Assembly (NCBI RefSeq): GCF_018729255.1
Contig: NZ_CP076060.1
Coordinates: forward strand, 2,418,001 to 2,482,000
DNA from: Cupriavidus sp. EM10
GTDB lineage: Bacteria; Pseudomonadota; Gammaproteobacteria; Burkholderiales; Burkholderiaceae
Direction of reading: 5' to 3'
DNA length: 64,000 nucleotides
Within the stretch, counting starts at the first letter, position 1. Each line of letters starts with the position of its first letter. Under the pieces are notes generated by a model. It was not told where the DNA came from. It saw only the letters and a list, made by a program, of their open reading frames with translations, and searched no databases. A program made the position numbers and the translations under genes. Of the stretch, positions 34,775 to 43,708 are shown in pieces.

Positions 34775-35135
34775 CAAGAGTCTCTCCTCGGTGCCCTGCT
34801 CGCAAGGCACGACTGAAGCATAGCCAGCGGCGCCCAACACCTGAAGTCGGACAAATCCGTAAGGGAAAATCCTCGTCAACCCGCCGCCTGCCGGAGCGTT
34901 GCGTCCCGGGGACGTTGAACGGGCGCACTAGCCGCCGCTGTTGTGCCGGGATGGCCGCCCGTGGAACAATCCGGAGCACATCGGAATTCTCCGAAATTCC
35001 CAAGAAGCATAAAAGCACAGCGACAGCAGTACCCAAGCAGCAGCAGTCATAGAGCCGGACCCCATCCGGCCAGCGGCGCCGCAATCGGGCGCCAGGGTTG
35101 TTCCTGGAAATAATCATTTTCGACGGGTGTCATTC

Positions 35136-36071
35136 ATGACCAATTCGGGCCTGCCGCGCCGTGCCTCGCAACGAGGCATGGCGTCTGTCGTACTTTCCCT
35201 AGCCGCGCTGCTCTGCCTGCCGGCCGCTCCGGCGGCGCAGGCGGCCATGCCAAATTCCGTGGTGCTGCGCATCCAGCAGACCGGGGCCATTCGCATTGCC
35301 CACCGTGAAAGCTCGGTGCCTTTCTCGTTCGTGGCGGACGGCAAGCCGATGGGCTACGCCGTCGACCTGTGCCTGAAGGTGGCCGATGCCGTGCGCACGC
35401 AGCTCAAGCTGCCACAACTGCGGGTGGAATGGGTGCCGGTGACGCCGGCGTCGCGCATCCCGGCCATCGTCGACGGCAAGGCCGACCTGGAATGCGGATC
35501 GACCACCAACAACCGCGAGCGCCGCGACCAGGTGGCCTTCACCATTCCGCACTACATCGCCGGCAGCCGCATGCTGGTGAAGGCGGACTCGGGCATCCGC
35601 AAATGGGGCGACCTGCGCGGCAAGACCGTGGTGTCGACCACCAAGACCACGCCGCTGGAAATGATCCGCAAGATGGACGAATCGGGCGCGATGGGCTGGA
35701 AGGTGGTAGAGGCCAAGGACCATGCCGAGGCCTTTGCGATGGTCGAATCGGGCAAGGCGGACGCCTTCGTGATGGACGACGTGCTGCTGTTCGGCCTGCG
35801 CGCCAACGCCAAGAATCCTGCGTCGCTGGCCGTGACCGGCGACCTGCTGACGATCGAGCCGTACGCGGTCATGCTGTCGAAGCACGACGCCGAGTTCAAG
35901 AAGATCGTGGACAAGGCCATGGTCGCGTCGATCTACGACCAGGAAACCCAGAAGCTCTACCGCAAATGGTTCCTGCAGCCGATCCCGCCCAACGGCATCA
36001 CGCTGGACATTCCGATGAGCTACCTGCTGCGCGACTCGTTCAAGTTCCCGAGCGACAAGGTGGCCGACTGA
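35136..36071 (+). CDS. Polar amino-acid ABC transporter substrate-binding protein
   Basis: 311-residue periplasmic binding protein of family 3 (GltI/HisJ type). A signal peptide occupies about residues 1-37 (cut after AAQA). Typical features are IRIAHRESSVPFSF, the ligand-site DLECGSTTNNRERR and KTVVSTTKTTP. The chemistry suggests glutamate/aspartate-like ligands, by resemblance only. No permease genes are adjacent. The ATG at 35136 lacks a good ribosome-binding site; GTG at 35127 is an alternative. Confidence 0.85.
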   Translation: MTNSGLPRRASQRGMASVVLSLAALLCLPAAPAAQAAMPNSVVLRIQQTGAIRIAHRESSVPFSFVADGKPMGYAVDLCLKVADAVRTQLKLPQLRVEWVPVTPASRIPAIVDGKADLECGSTTNNRERRDQVAFTIPHYIAGSRMLVKADSGIRKWGDLRGKTVVSTTKTTPLEMIRKMDESGAMGWKVVEAKDHAEAFAMVESGKADAFVMDDVLLFGLRANAKNPASLAVTGDLLTIEPYAVMLSKHDAEFKKIVDKAMVASIYDQETQKLYRKWFLQPIPPNGITLDIPMSYLLRDSFKFPSDKVAD

Positions 36072-36097
36072 CGTCGGGCCTCCTGCCTCCTGCTTGG

Positions 36098-36223
36098 CTC
36101 CCCTCTCCCACAACGTGGGAGAGGGCTGGGGTGAGGGCATGGAGGCCCTGCTTGCCGACATGGCGAATATTTGAACCGCCTGGCCCTCTCCCCGCCCCTC
36201 TCCCGCCGGGCGGGAGAGGGGAG
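36098..36223. repeat. Extragenic palindrome pair (REP site 6)
   Basis: Two inverted hairpins of the same family separated by about 65 bases; the arm GGGGTGAGGG recurs. It sits between two co-directional plus-strand genes. The spacer (CTGCTTGCCGACATGGCG) is close to that of REP site 4 (CTGCTTGCCGACCTGGCG), so the whole pair is a conserved unit. Confidence 0.85.
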
Positions 36224-36296
36224 AAAAACCTCGCGCGCCCCGCATCCCGTGCGAAGATACCGGCCCACGCCTCCAGTCCGCTTCCGCACGACACCC

Positions 36297-37486
36297 ATGA
36301 CCCCCGCCCCACCATCCGGCTGTCCGACCTTTCCGTTTCCACGCTGGTGGCCGGGCTGATCGCCATGCTGACCGGCTACACCAGTTCGCTGGTGCTGATG
36401 ATCCAGGCCGGACAGGCGGCGCACCTGACCGATCCGCAGATTTCGTCGTGGATCTGGGCGCTGTCGATCGGCATGGGCGTGACCACGCTGGGCCTGTCGC
36501 TGGCCATGCGCGTGCCGATCGTGGTGGCCTGGTCCACGCCCGGGGCGGCGCTGCTGATTGCCAGCCTGCCCGGCGTGCCCTACCCAGAGGCCATCGGCGC
36601 CTTCCTGATGGCCGCGCTGCTGATGACCGCCGCCGGGCTGACCGGCTGGTTCGACAAGCTCATGAAGGCGCTGCCGGCCAGCATCGCATCGGCCTTGCTG
36701 GCCGGCATCCTGTTTCGTATCAGCGTGGATGTGTTCGTGCAGGCCCAGCACCAGACCGCGCTGCTGCTGGCAATGTTTGCCGCCTACCTGATCGGTCGGC
36801 GCTGGTGGCCGCGCTACGCGGTGCCTGGCGTGCTGGCCGTGGGCGTGGTGCTGGCCGGTGCAATGGGCCAGCTACATTTCGAACAATTTCATTTCGCGGT
36901 GGCGCTGCCGGTGTGGACGACGCCGTCGTTCTCGCTGGCGGCGTTCGTCAGCATCGCCGTGCCGCTGTTTATCGTCGCCCTGGCTTCCCAAAACATTCCC
37001 GGCCTGGCCGTACTGCGTGCTGACGGCTACCTCGTGCCGGCCAGCCCGCTGATCGCGGTGACTGGCATCGCGTCGGCCGTGCTCGCGCCGTTTGGCTCGC
37101 ACGGCGTCAACCTGGCGGCCATTACCGCCGCTATCTGCACCGGCCCGCAGGCCGACGCGGACCCGCGCCGCCGCTACATGGCGGCCGTGGTCTGCGGCGT
37201 CGGCTATCTGGTGATGGGCGTGATGGCGGCCAGCATCGCGGCGCTGTTCGCGGCCTTCCCCAAGGCGCTGGTGGTGGCCGTGGCGGCGTTTGCGTTGCTG
37301 GGATCGATCGCCAACGGGCTGACCGTGGCCATGCAGACGCCGGCCGAGCGCGAGTCGGCACTGCTGACGTTCATGATCACGGCGTCGGGCATGACGCTGG
37401 CGGGGGTGGGCTCGGCCTTCTGGGGCGTGGTCGGCGGCATGCTCGCGCTGCTGGTGCTCAAGCCGCGCGAGCCCAAGGCTGCCTGA
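36297..37486 (+). CDS. benE: Benzoate/H+ symporter BenE family, early frameshift
   Basis: Eleven to twelve hydrophobic helices, with LVLMIQAGQAAHLTDPQISS and ASQNIPGLAVLRADGY, the BenE signature. The family imports benzoate or related aromatic acids with protons. The ATG at 36297 is followed by a frame break at the C run 36307-36310: with one more C the protein reads MTPAPTIRLSDLSVST and continues for 396 residues; without it the body frame has no start codon. No benzoate-degradation genes are nearby. Confidence 0.75.
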
Positions 37487-37491
37487 CAGGC

Positions 37492-38019
37492 TCAGAGCAG
37501 CAGGAAAGCCACCTCGGCGGCGCCGATCCCGGACACCGGCACGCCCTTGCGCCGCTGGAACAGCACGTGTTCCAGCACGCGGTCGCGGTGCTCGGCAAAC
37601 ACGGCCGGCTCGAAGCGCAGCGCGGCCGTGCCATAGTGTTCGGCCAGCAGCTTGTAGACGCGATGCCGCACCAGCAGCATCTCGTTATCGGCCTGCAGCC
37701 GCGTCATTTCGGTGGTGTGGTCTTCCTCGAGCTGGCGCATGCCGACCACCACGCGCGCATGCATGCCGCGATAGCGATCCAGCTCGGTATGCGCGCGGCG
37801 CAATTCCTCGCGCAGGGCCCGCACTTCGTTCTGCAGCTTCAGGTTCTGCTGGACACCCCGCTGGATGCGGGACGCTTCCTCCAGCGCATGATCGGCGGCG
37901 GCGATGGTGTTCTGCCAGACGCCTTCGCCGGCTTCAGTACGGTGGTCGGACGTTCCCTCGACGTCTGCCGGCCGCGTGATGACAGGCCACGTCGTGGCCG
38001 CATCCAGATCGGTCTTCAT
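37492..38019 (-). CDS. Hypothetical coiled-coil protein
   Basis: 175 residues, no signal peptide or membrane segment. Residues about 40-125 are a long coiled coil (NLKLQNEVRALREELRRAH, MRQLEEDHTTEMTRLQADN). The C-terminal end (VYKLLAEHYG ... GAAEVAFLLL) is globular. I do not recognise the family. It is convergent with benE, with only five bases between the stops. Confidence 0.6.
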   Translation of the reverse strand: MKTDLDAATTWPVITRPADVEGTSDHRTEAGEGVWQNTIAAADHALEEASRIQRGVQQNLKLQNEVRALREELRRAHTELDRYRGMHARVVVGMRQLEEDHTTEMTRLQADNEMLLVRHRVYKLLAEHYGTAALRFEPAVFAEHRDRVLEHVLFQRRKGVPVSGIGAAEVAFLLL

Positions 38020-38378
38020 ACAGCTCCCCTTTGATCCCGTCTACCCTTGTCCCGCCACCGGCGCATCGTTGTTGGGTGCCGGCATGGTCAGTCCACGGGT
38101 CTGTTTGTCGCCGCGACGTTTATGGTTCGCTGCCTCGATTATCTTTCCGGGCAACTATGGCGTACACATTGCATTCAAGACCTGTATTGGCTTCGGCACA
38201 ACCACCGCGTGGAAGGGTATTCCAACTGCCCGAAACCCGCGTGGATACTGGATTTTCGGCGTTTTTCGCACCTATTTGCAGACCCCTTTTGAGGGCATCT
38301 TGCATAATGGTGCCCCGAGGCGCCTTAATAAGCGCTTTTACGGTTCCGAACGACGTTTCCTGCTGTTTCGCCCCTGCC
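38020..38378 (+). other. Gene-free stretch upstream of SMR pump
   Basis: About 360 bases, AT-richer than its surroundings, between the divergent coiled-coil and SMR genes. No convincing gene. A CATAAT (about 38304) could be a -10 element for the SMR gene. I looked for a guanidine-type riboswitch, common before SMR genes, and saw none. Confidence 0.4.
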
Positions 38379-38708
38379 ATGAACGGTTATCTGCTTCTCG
38401 CCCTGGCCATCGTCGCCGAAGTCATCGCCACCAGCAGCCTCAAGGCCGCCGAGAATTTCACGCGGCTATGGCCCAGCGTACTGGTGGTGGCCGGCTACGC
38501 GGCCGCATTCTGGCTGCTGATGCTGGTGATGAAGACCGTGCCGGTGGGCGTGGCCTACGCGATCTGGTCCGGCGCGGGCATCGTCCTGGTGACGCTGATC
38601 GCCGTGGTGCTGTACCGGCAGGTGCCCGACCTGGCGGCCGTGGCCGGCATCGCCCTGATCATCGCCGGGGTGGCGGTCATCCAGCTGTTCTCGAAGATGG
38701 GCCACTAG
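38379..38708 (+). CDS. Small multidrug resistance (SMR) efflux protein
   Basis: 109 residues, four helices, normal for EmrE/QacE-type pumps. The essential membrane glutamate is present in helix 1 (AIVAEVIATSSLKAA, Glu14), and GVAYAIWSGAGIV in helix 3 is the multidrug (Qac) rather than guanidinium (Gdx) signature. It exports cationic drugs as a dual-topology dimer in exchange for protons. A frame upstream is open but unlike the family. Confidence 0.9.
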   Translation: MNGYLLLALAIVAEVIATSSLKAAENFTRLWPSVLVVAGYAAAFWLLMLVMKTVPVGVAYAIWSGAGIVLVTLIAVVLYRQVPDLAAVAGIALIIAGVAVIQLFSKMGH

Positions 38709-38736
38709 GAGACCCGCTCTCCGGCCCGGCCGGCGC

Positions 38737-39063
38737 TCAGGTCTTGGGCGGCAGGGTACGCAGCAGGCGATTGACCTGGACCAGCGTCTCGCATTCGTCA
38801 GCCTTGCGCTTGCGGCGCTCGTCGACAATGTCCAGCAGCGCCCGGATCTGCCCATTCTTGGCCTCGCAGGCGTCCTTCCCATCCTTCGGACAGACCACAT
38901 CGATCTCGCCGCGCAGGCTTTCCTGGACGATATCGATCAGGGCGGTGCACCCGGACGTGTCGTTCAACGCCGGATCGGACGCAGGCTGCACAGCCACCAC
39001 GGGGGCCGCGGCAATCATGGCTAGCGCTGGAAGCCAGCGCGGAGGCGTCCGGAAAAAGGGCAT
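38737..39063 (-). CDS. Small secreted hypothetical protein
   Basis: 108 residues. Residues 1-24 look like a signal peptide (LPALAMIAAAPVVAV). The mature part has four cysteines (GCTALIDIV, VVCPKDGKDAC, DECETLV), suggesting disulfides in the periplasm. Family not recognised. Confidence 0.5.
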   Translation of the reverse strand: MPFFRTPPRWLPALAMIAAAPVVAVQPASDPALNDTSGCTALIDIVQESLRGEIDVVCPKDGKDACEAKNGQIRALLDIVDERRKRKADECETLVQVNRLLRTLPPKT

Positions 39064-39185
39064 GGATCGGCAGATTTGAGCAGACAGCCCGCCGCGGCTG
39101 CGGCGTGCGGGCTACATGATAGCGGTTTGCCTGGTTAGGATTGGGGAATTTGGGGGACTTTCGTGGGGACCGGAGCAGAAATGAG

Positions 39186-39211
39186 AACAGGCCACGCTAG
39201 GGTGGCCTGTT
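39186..39211 (-). terminator. Terminator of tRNA-Arg transcript
   Basis: AACAGGCCAC and GTGGCCTGTT pair perfectly around a short loop, 14 bases past the tRNA 3' end on the minus strand. The following sequence is only moderately T-rich. Confidence 0.7.
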
Positions 39212-39224
39212 TCAGAAATCCATA

Positions 39225-39299
39225 TGGTCCCGCCGACAGGAATCGAACCTGTATCTAGCGCTTAGGAGGCGCTCGTTCTATCCATTGAACTACGGCGAG
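39225..39299 (-). tRNA. tRNA-Arg (anticodon CCT)
   Basis: All arms fold: acceptor CTCGCCG/CGGCGGG (one T-G pair), D stem GTTC/GAAC, anticodon stem AGCGC/GCGCT with loop CTCCTAA (anticodon CCT, reading AGG), and T arm ACAGG-TTCGAAT-CCTGT. The 3' CCA is encoded. A terminator follows. The boundary at the 5' end could be one base longer. Confidence 0.92.
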
Positions 39300-39560
39300 C
39301 GGACCGTCTGCACCGTATCCGCGCCGCGCTGGGGCGGGTAGACCGGAAGACGGGGCGGAGTATAGCAAACTCCGCCGGCGCCGGATCGTGGCGCTGCCGT
39401 TGGCGTCCCGATTCGCGTCCTCTTTCACGAAGCGGCCGGTTGGCGTCCCGGGCCTGCCCGCAGGCGCGGTGGCAGGCACGGCCGCTGCGTGCGGTGCAGC
39501 TTTCCCAATCGATCAGTCCGGTCATGGCGGGCCCCTTTTGTGTTGGTTAATGTCTGCGCA

Positions 39561-40028
39561 TCAGGCGGCGTGCAGGCTGACGAGGTGGATGCTCGACAGC
39601 AGGGCCAGCGCCATATGCAGCACGGTGGCCATCGCGATGCCAGGGTGGCGCAGGCAGGTTTCCACCTGTTCGCTGCGGGCCTGGCCCAGCAGGCACCATG
39701 TGCAGAAGTGTTCGCAGTTGTTGGTCAGCAGGTGATAGCGGTTTTCGCCGAGGCGGCTGCGGGCGCGGGACACGGCTTCGGTGCCAAGATAGCGGGCGCA
39801 CGGTTCGGACTTCGCCGTTACGCCATGGCCGCCGGCAAACTGTTCGAGCGTGGTTTCCTCGACCGGGCCAGCGTGCAGCGCCTGGCAGAAGCCGGCGTAG
39901 TGGATGACCCGGCCCTGGCCGATGTAGATGCCGTGATGGGCGTAGCCATTGCGTTCCGTCACGAGATGGGCGCCGGGCAGGTAGGCGTCTTCCAGGCTGC
40001 TGATTTGTTGTTGGTCTTGGGCGTTCAT
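39561..40028 (-). CDS. LRAT-domain (NlpC/P60-superfamily) protein
   Basis: 155 residues. HHGIYIGQGRVIHYAG (residues about 32-47) carries the catalytic histidines and LLTNNCEHFCTWCLLG (about 101-116) the catalytic cysteine of the LRAT fold, a permuted papain-like thiol enzyme that transfers or hydrolyses acyl groups. The C-terminus is a hydrophobic helix (VLHMALALLSSIHLV), likely a membrane anchor. A sigma-54-type promoter lies 62 bases upstream, like those of the precursor genes, so it appears to belong to the peptide-export regulon. Its substrate is unknown. Confidence 0.8.
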   Translation of the reverse strand: MNAQDQQQISSLEDAYLPGAHLVTERNGYAHHGIYIGQGRVIHYAGFCQALHAGPVEETTLEQFAGGHGVTAKSEPCARYLGTEAVSRARSRLGENRYHLLTNNCEHFCTWCLLGQARSEQVETCLRHPGIAMATVLHMALALLSSIHLVSLHAA

Positions 40029-40089
40029 GGCAGGTCTCGGTTCGGTGTCGGTGGCTGGCAGCCAGGGCTGCGTGGGTGCCTACCCAACC

Positions 40090-40104
40090 GCATCAAGCGT
40101 GCCA
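40090..40104 (-). promoter_or_regulatory. Sigma-54-type promoter of LRAT gene
   Basis: Minus strand TGGCACGCTTGATGC: GG and GC elements 10 bases apart as in the TGGCACG-N4-TTGC consensus, with one mismatch in the -12 element. An ACAACG-type site (40123-40140) lies 19 bases further upstream. Confidence 0.6.
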
Positions 40105-40397
40105 GACGGCCACATCGACGGCGGGACAACGGTTTGCGGGAAATCGGGGCAGCTGCGGGGCCCAGCTTCGTCGGGACTGGCCCAACAGAGTCTCTCTGAT
40201 TGTGTTGGTGGAAGGCCATCAATCGGATTCCGCCAGACCGCTGCCGAAGGTTGGCGCGGGGACGACGCCCGGCTGATGGTGCCAGCCCACCAGTGCCTCC
40301 GATGCTGTTGGTGGCCCGCCAACGCCACATATGCGTCATACGGCACTTTTTCCACGACATCACGGCGGTTTGGTGTATACCAACCACATCCGCCCTG

Positions 40398-40413
40398 TGG
40401 CACACCGCTTGCT
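40398..40413 (+). promoter_or_regulatory. Sigma-54-type promoter of precursor 1
   Basis: TGGCACACCGCTTGCT matches the -24/-12 consensus (TGGCACR-N4-TTGCW) at every conserved position. It lies 42 bases before the precursor ATG. The palindrome-like GGTTTGGTGTATACCAACC (40367-40385) just upstream may be an activator site. Confidence 0.75.
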
Positions 40414-40454
40414 CCTTACTGGCACACCCTCGAAGCCAGTCTCAGGAGACCATC

Positions 40455-40745
40455 ATGGCGACGCTAACCATCCGCGACCTGAATACCCGCCGCGAACTCG
40501 ATTTCCGCGCCATGTCGGCCGTCCGGGGCGGCGGCGCGCCCTGGGTGTTCGGCTGGATCCAGCCCTACGTGGCGTCCCGGCCGAGCACGTTACCGGTCGT
40601 GAACTTTTACGAGATCAATTACAGCTTCTATGCTGATCAGATGAACAACCAGTTCCAGAACGTGAACGTCCAGAACACGGCGCCGAATTCGAACATCACG
40701 GTCGACGCCAGCATGGACGCCCGCAACAAGGGACGGCTGGTCTGA
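40455..40745 (+). CDS. Double-glycine precursor peptide 1
   Basis: 96 residues. The leader MATLTIRDLNTRRELDFRAM continues SAVRGG, with a predicted cut after residue 26, leaving a 70-residue core without cysteine, rich in Asn, Gln, Tyr and Val (for example MNNQFQNVNVQNTAPNSN). The leader form (two hydrophobic patches, ELD, then AVRGG) is the type trimmed by C39-peptidase ABC exporters, one of which is encoded 5 kb away. The ribosome-binding site AGGAG is well placed. A terminator follows directly. Confidence 0.85.
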   Translation: MATLTIRDLNTRRELDFRAMSAVRGGGAPWVFGWIQPYVASRPSTLPVVNFYEINYSFYADQMNNQFQNVNVQNTAPNSNITVDASMDARNKGRLV

Positions 40746-40770
40746 GCCCTGCAGCATCCGGCAGGGTTTT
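40746..40770 (+). terminator. Terminator after precursor 1
   Basis: GCCCTGC and GCAGGG pair around an 8-base loop, followed by TTTT. It starts right at the stop codon, so precursor 1 is a single-gene transcript. Confidence 0.7.
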
Positions 40771-40847
40771 CGCGGTGACTTCCAAATACCCGGCGCCCCG
40801 GGGGCGCCATACGCGCGAGCCGGAATCGGCCCGCGCTGGAGCATGCC

Positions 40848-41627
40848 GTGACCTGCGTATCGCAATTCCGCTGGACCTCCGCCGCCTGCACAGACGTCGG
40901 CCGGGTGCGTACACGCAATGAAGACGCCTGCCTGGCCGTGCCCGAGCGCGGCATCTGGGCGGTGGCCGATGGCATGGGCGGCCACGCCGTGGGCGACTTC
41001 GCCAGCCGCGCCATCATCCAGGCGCTATCGTCGCTGCCCGATCCGGACAGCCTCGATGGCGCCGCGGAAAACGCCCGGCTGGCCATGCAGACCGTCAACC
41101 AGCTGCTGATCGACGAAGCCCTGCGGATGAAGGTGCGCGTGATCGGCAGCACCGTGGTGATGCTGCTGGCCTGCGAGCGCCGCTGCAGCTGCCTGTGGGC
41201 CGGCGACAGCCGCTTGTACCTGCTGCGCGACGGCCATCTGAAGCAACTATCGCGCGACCACAGCCAGGTGGAACGTCTCAAGGCGCGCGGCCTGATCACG
41301 GCCGAAGAGGCCAGACATCATCCCGCCCACAACACCATCACGCGCGCCGTGGGCGCGGCATCCACGCTGGACCTGGAACAGCTGACGCTCGAAATCGGCG
41401 ACGGCGACGTGTTCCTGCTCTGCAGCGACGGGCTCAGTAACGAAGTCGAGGACGACCAGATCGCCGGCCTGCTGGCACCGGCCAGCATGGACCCGGCCGC
41501 CGCCGCCGACGCACTGCTCAAGCAGGCGCTGGACAACGGGGGCCGCGACAACGTATCGGTCGTCGTGATCCGGGCCGAGGATATCGGCGGCGGATCGGAC
41601 ATGACGCTGCTGAACCCGGAGGTTTGA
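40848..41627 (+). CDS. PP2C-type Ser/Thr phosphatase (PppA-like)
   Basis: 259 residues, soluble. All PP2C metal motifs are present: TRNEDA, VADGMGGHAVGD, AGDSRLYLLRDG, LCSDGLSNEVEDDQI and GGRDNVSVVV. The start is GTG at 40848 with TGGAG at 40836. Short cytosolic PP2C proteins of this type (Stp1/PppA) reverse the action of a Hanks-type kinase; such a kinase is encoded at 58970-61143 in the same locus. It is followed by a lower-GC RHS island. Confidence 0.92.
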   Translation: MTCVSQFRWTSAACTDVGRVRTRNEDACLAVPERGIWAVADGMGGHAVGDFASRAIIQALSSLPDPDSLDGAAENARLAMQTVNQLLIDEALRMKVRVIGSTVVMLLACERRCSCLWAGDSRLYLLRDGHLKQLSRDHSQVERLKARGLITAEEARHHPAHNTITRAVGAASTLDLEQLTLEIGDGDVFLLCSDGLSNEVEDDQIAGLLAPASMDPAAAADALLKQALDNGGRDNVSVVVIRAEDIGGGSDMTLLNPEV

Positions 41628-41790
41628 GGCAGCTCAAGAACACCGCAGATTACAGACGTTTCGCACGGCAATTCAAGAATCGTCCGCTTGTTTCAATGCG
41701 CCTAGTCGAAGATGCTCGGCGAGCGCCGAGGTGTGTGTTTCGCGCACACATCCCGGCTTCTTGCTATTTCGACGCCAGGAGAATTCTGCA

Positions 41791-42996
41791 ATGCATTTGC
41801 CCGCAAGGCTGTGCCATCGCGGCGCGCGATTCTGCGTTGTCGTGGCGGCCCTATGCGTAATTATCACGACCTTCTCGAGCCATGCCGCGCCACCGCGCGA
41901 ATACTGGTACAGCCCTCCGATTGACGAGTACTTTGATACTCCGGAAGGAGCCTGCGCCAACCTCAACAACTTTCAGTTTTCCAAGGAGAATGGACGTACG
42001 ACGCTGCCGATCGCCGATGTGTGTCGTACTGCTGTGCGCGCCTCGTTCATCGCACCGCGCGTTGCCCGCCCAACGCATCAGAACCCGATATCGGTCCGGA
42101 AGACGAACGATGCGGAGGACCGTTCTTCTGGTCGAAGTCGACGCCAGCTCGGGAGATCGAGGACGAGAGCTGTCACATTGGCAACCCCATTGCCGTAGGA
42201 ACTGGACTGAAGACGCAGACAGAACCAGATATTCCCGCCACCGGGCATGTCCCGGGCCTGGAACGCACTTACCGGTCTCAAATACGCTTCGCGGCATCCG
42301 ACAGCTTCGGTCCGAACTGGACACACCAGTGGAACCGCCAAATCCAGATATCCTCGCCATCGAGCGAAACGGTCGCGGTGTTGCGGGGCGATGGATCCGC
42401 CAAGACATTTCAAAAGTCTGGCGCTCATTGGATATCGACATCCGGGCCGGAAACGATTACCCAAATCTCCGCCGACGGCAGCGTTACCGGGTGGCGGTAC
42501 TTCGATGCTACCGAGGATTCCGTCGAGAGCGGCCACATCGATGCCAGGCACCTACACGCCATCGCCTTGGGACGACTTGGCACCGGGAACCGGATCCAGG
42601 CGTCCGTGGGAATGGCTGGCTATCTGGACGCAGCGGGCGGTCGATGTTTGTACTGGGAAGAAGCGGCAGAAGCACCGAGGACGAATCCAGGCACAAGGTC
42701 CCGGATACTCAGACCCGGGAATTGGTGACGTGGTCAGTTGGGGTCCCCAACCTGAGCCCCCGACAGTGTCAAATGGGCTAGCAATGCTCTATGCGCTGCA
42801 GTCCCGCATGAACAAGCGTCAGTATATGGATAGAAGCGAAGCGCTTGACGATGCACGACGCTTCATCATCAATGCCGGAGAATCGGGTGGAGCGGCACCA
42901 CCAGGAAAGTCTTTCCGAAATCGGTCCGTTCGAAAACAAGATGGACACGAACGTATTGATGTTGAAATAAAGTCTGGCATTGCGTTTGTACCGTGA
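41791..42996 (+). pseudogene. Broken RHS-type toxin gene
   Basis: Begins with a good ribosome-binding site (AGGAG, 41778) and a membrane or signal segment (FCVVVAALCVIITTFSSHA). The frame changes near 42050, after which CHIGNPIAVGTGLKTQTEPD and SDSFGPNWTHQWNRQIQI show the start of an RHS/YD-repeat protein. After about 42530 (GWRYFDATEDSVES) the frame changes again, and the last about 150 codons are a separate C-terminal region ending at TGA 42994-42996. RHS proteins are normally 1,400 residues or more, so most of the repeat barrel is missing. The stop overlaps a GTG in frame with the first of five immunity-like genes. Remnant or degraded toxin with preserved C-terminal tip. Confidence 0.55.
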
Positions 42997-43004
42997 CCAT
43001 CAAA

Positions 43005-43241
43005 ATGGCGAAGACATATCAACTGTGGGAAGCAACCACCCCATCCGGTGGATCTGAAATTTCACTATTGGAACCTTGGCAGTTTGAAGCACAGAAACAT
43101 TTGTTCAGCGGCGCACCTGTTCTGCTCGCTACGTTTCAAGCTCAAAACTATGCGGAAGCTGCTCAAATGCGCAACGACTTCTTGGGCTGGGGAAAGTATC
43201 ACCCGATGGATGAAGATCTTGATGACAACTATGACAAATAG
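43005..43241 (+). CDS. Immunity-like paralogue 1 of 5
   Basis: 78 residues from ATG 43005 (a GTG at 42993 overlapping the RHS stop is also possible). Acidic, soluble, no cysteines. Pattern shared by all five: YxxWEA near the N-terminus, LL-x3-Q, PVLLATF, EAAQMRNDF-x-GWGKYHP and an acidic tail. This copy is of type A (TTPSGGSEISLLEPWQFEAQ), nearly the same as copy 4. Family not recognised; the role is inferred from its place directly behind a toxin-like C-terminus. Confidence 0.65.
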   Translation: MAKTYQLWEATTPSGGSEISLLEPWQFEAQKHLFSGAPVLLATFQAQNYAEAAQMRNDFLGWGKYHPMDEDLDDNYDK

Positions 43242-43479
43242 AATCTATGAGATTTGGGAAGCCATTTCGCCTACAGGCGTCACCGAAGTCGCACTACTGG
43301 AGGCAGGGCAAATTGAGGAGCATCGCGCACTGTTTGTCAGCGAGCCAACTCTCCTGACTTCCTTCGAGGCCGACAGTTACATCGAAGCAGCTCAGAAGAG
43401 AAACGACTTCTTCGGCTGGGAAAAATACCATCCAATGAAGGAAGATCTGGATGACAACAATGACAAAGAAGATCTATGA
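43231..43479 (+). CDS. Immunity-like paralogue 2 of 5
   Basis: 82 residues; overlaps copy 1 by 11 bases, so it is translationally coupled. Type B sequence (WEAISPTGVTEVALLEAG, then VSEPTLLTSFEAD), close to copy 3. Same C-terminal YHPMKEDLDD end. An in-frame ATG at 43222 is an alternative start. Confidence 0.65.
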   Translation: MTNRIYEIWEAISPTGVTEVALLEAGQIEEHRALFVSEPTLLTSFEADSYIEAAQKRNDFFGWEKYHPMKEDLDDNNDKEDL

Positions 43480-43708
43480 GATCTGGGAAGCCATTTCCCC
43501 CAACGGCGTCACGGAAGTCGCGCTACTGGAGGAGGGACAGATAGAGGAGCATCGCCCTCTCTTTGTCAGCGAGCCAACTCTTCTGACTTCATTTGAAGCG
43601 GACAACTATAACGAGGCCTGTCAGATCTACAACGATTTCTTTGGGTGGGGAAAGTACCACCCGATGGATGAAGATTCACAGGAAAGCGATGGTAGGGAAG
43701 ACGTATGA
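43460..43708 (+). CDS. Immunity-like paralogue 3 of 5
   Basis: 82 residues; overlaps copy 2 by 20 bases. Type B (WEAISPNGVTEVALLEEG). It differs from copy 2 mainly in the second half (NEACQIYNDFFGWGKYHP). Alternative start at 43451. Confidence 0.65.
   Translation: MTKKIYEIWEAISPNGVTEVALLEEGQIEEHRPLFVSEPTLLTSFEADNYNEACQIYNDFFGWGKYHPMDEDSQESDGREDV

Noticed and set aside
38020..38378. Possible riboswitch before the SMR gene
   Set aside because: No conserved guanidine-riboswitch core found, and the protein is of the multidrug rather than the guanidinium type.
39262..39525. Small minus-strand frame with an AGGGG before its ATG
   Set aside because: Its end overlaps the tRNA-Arg gene and the product is Arg-rich without any pattern I recognise.
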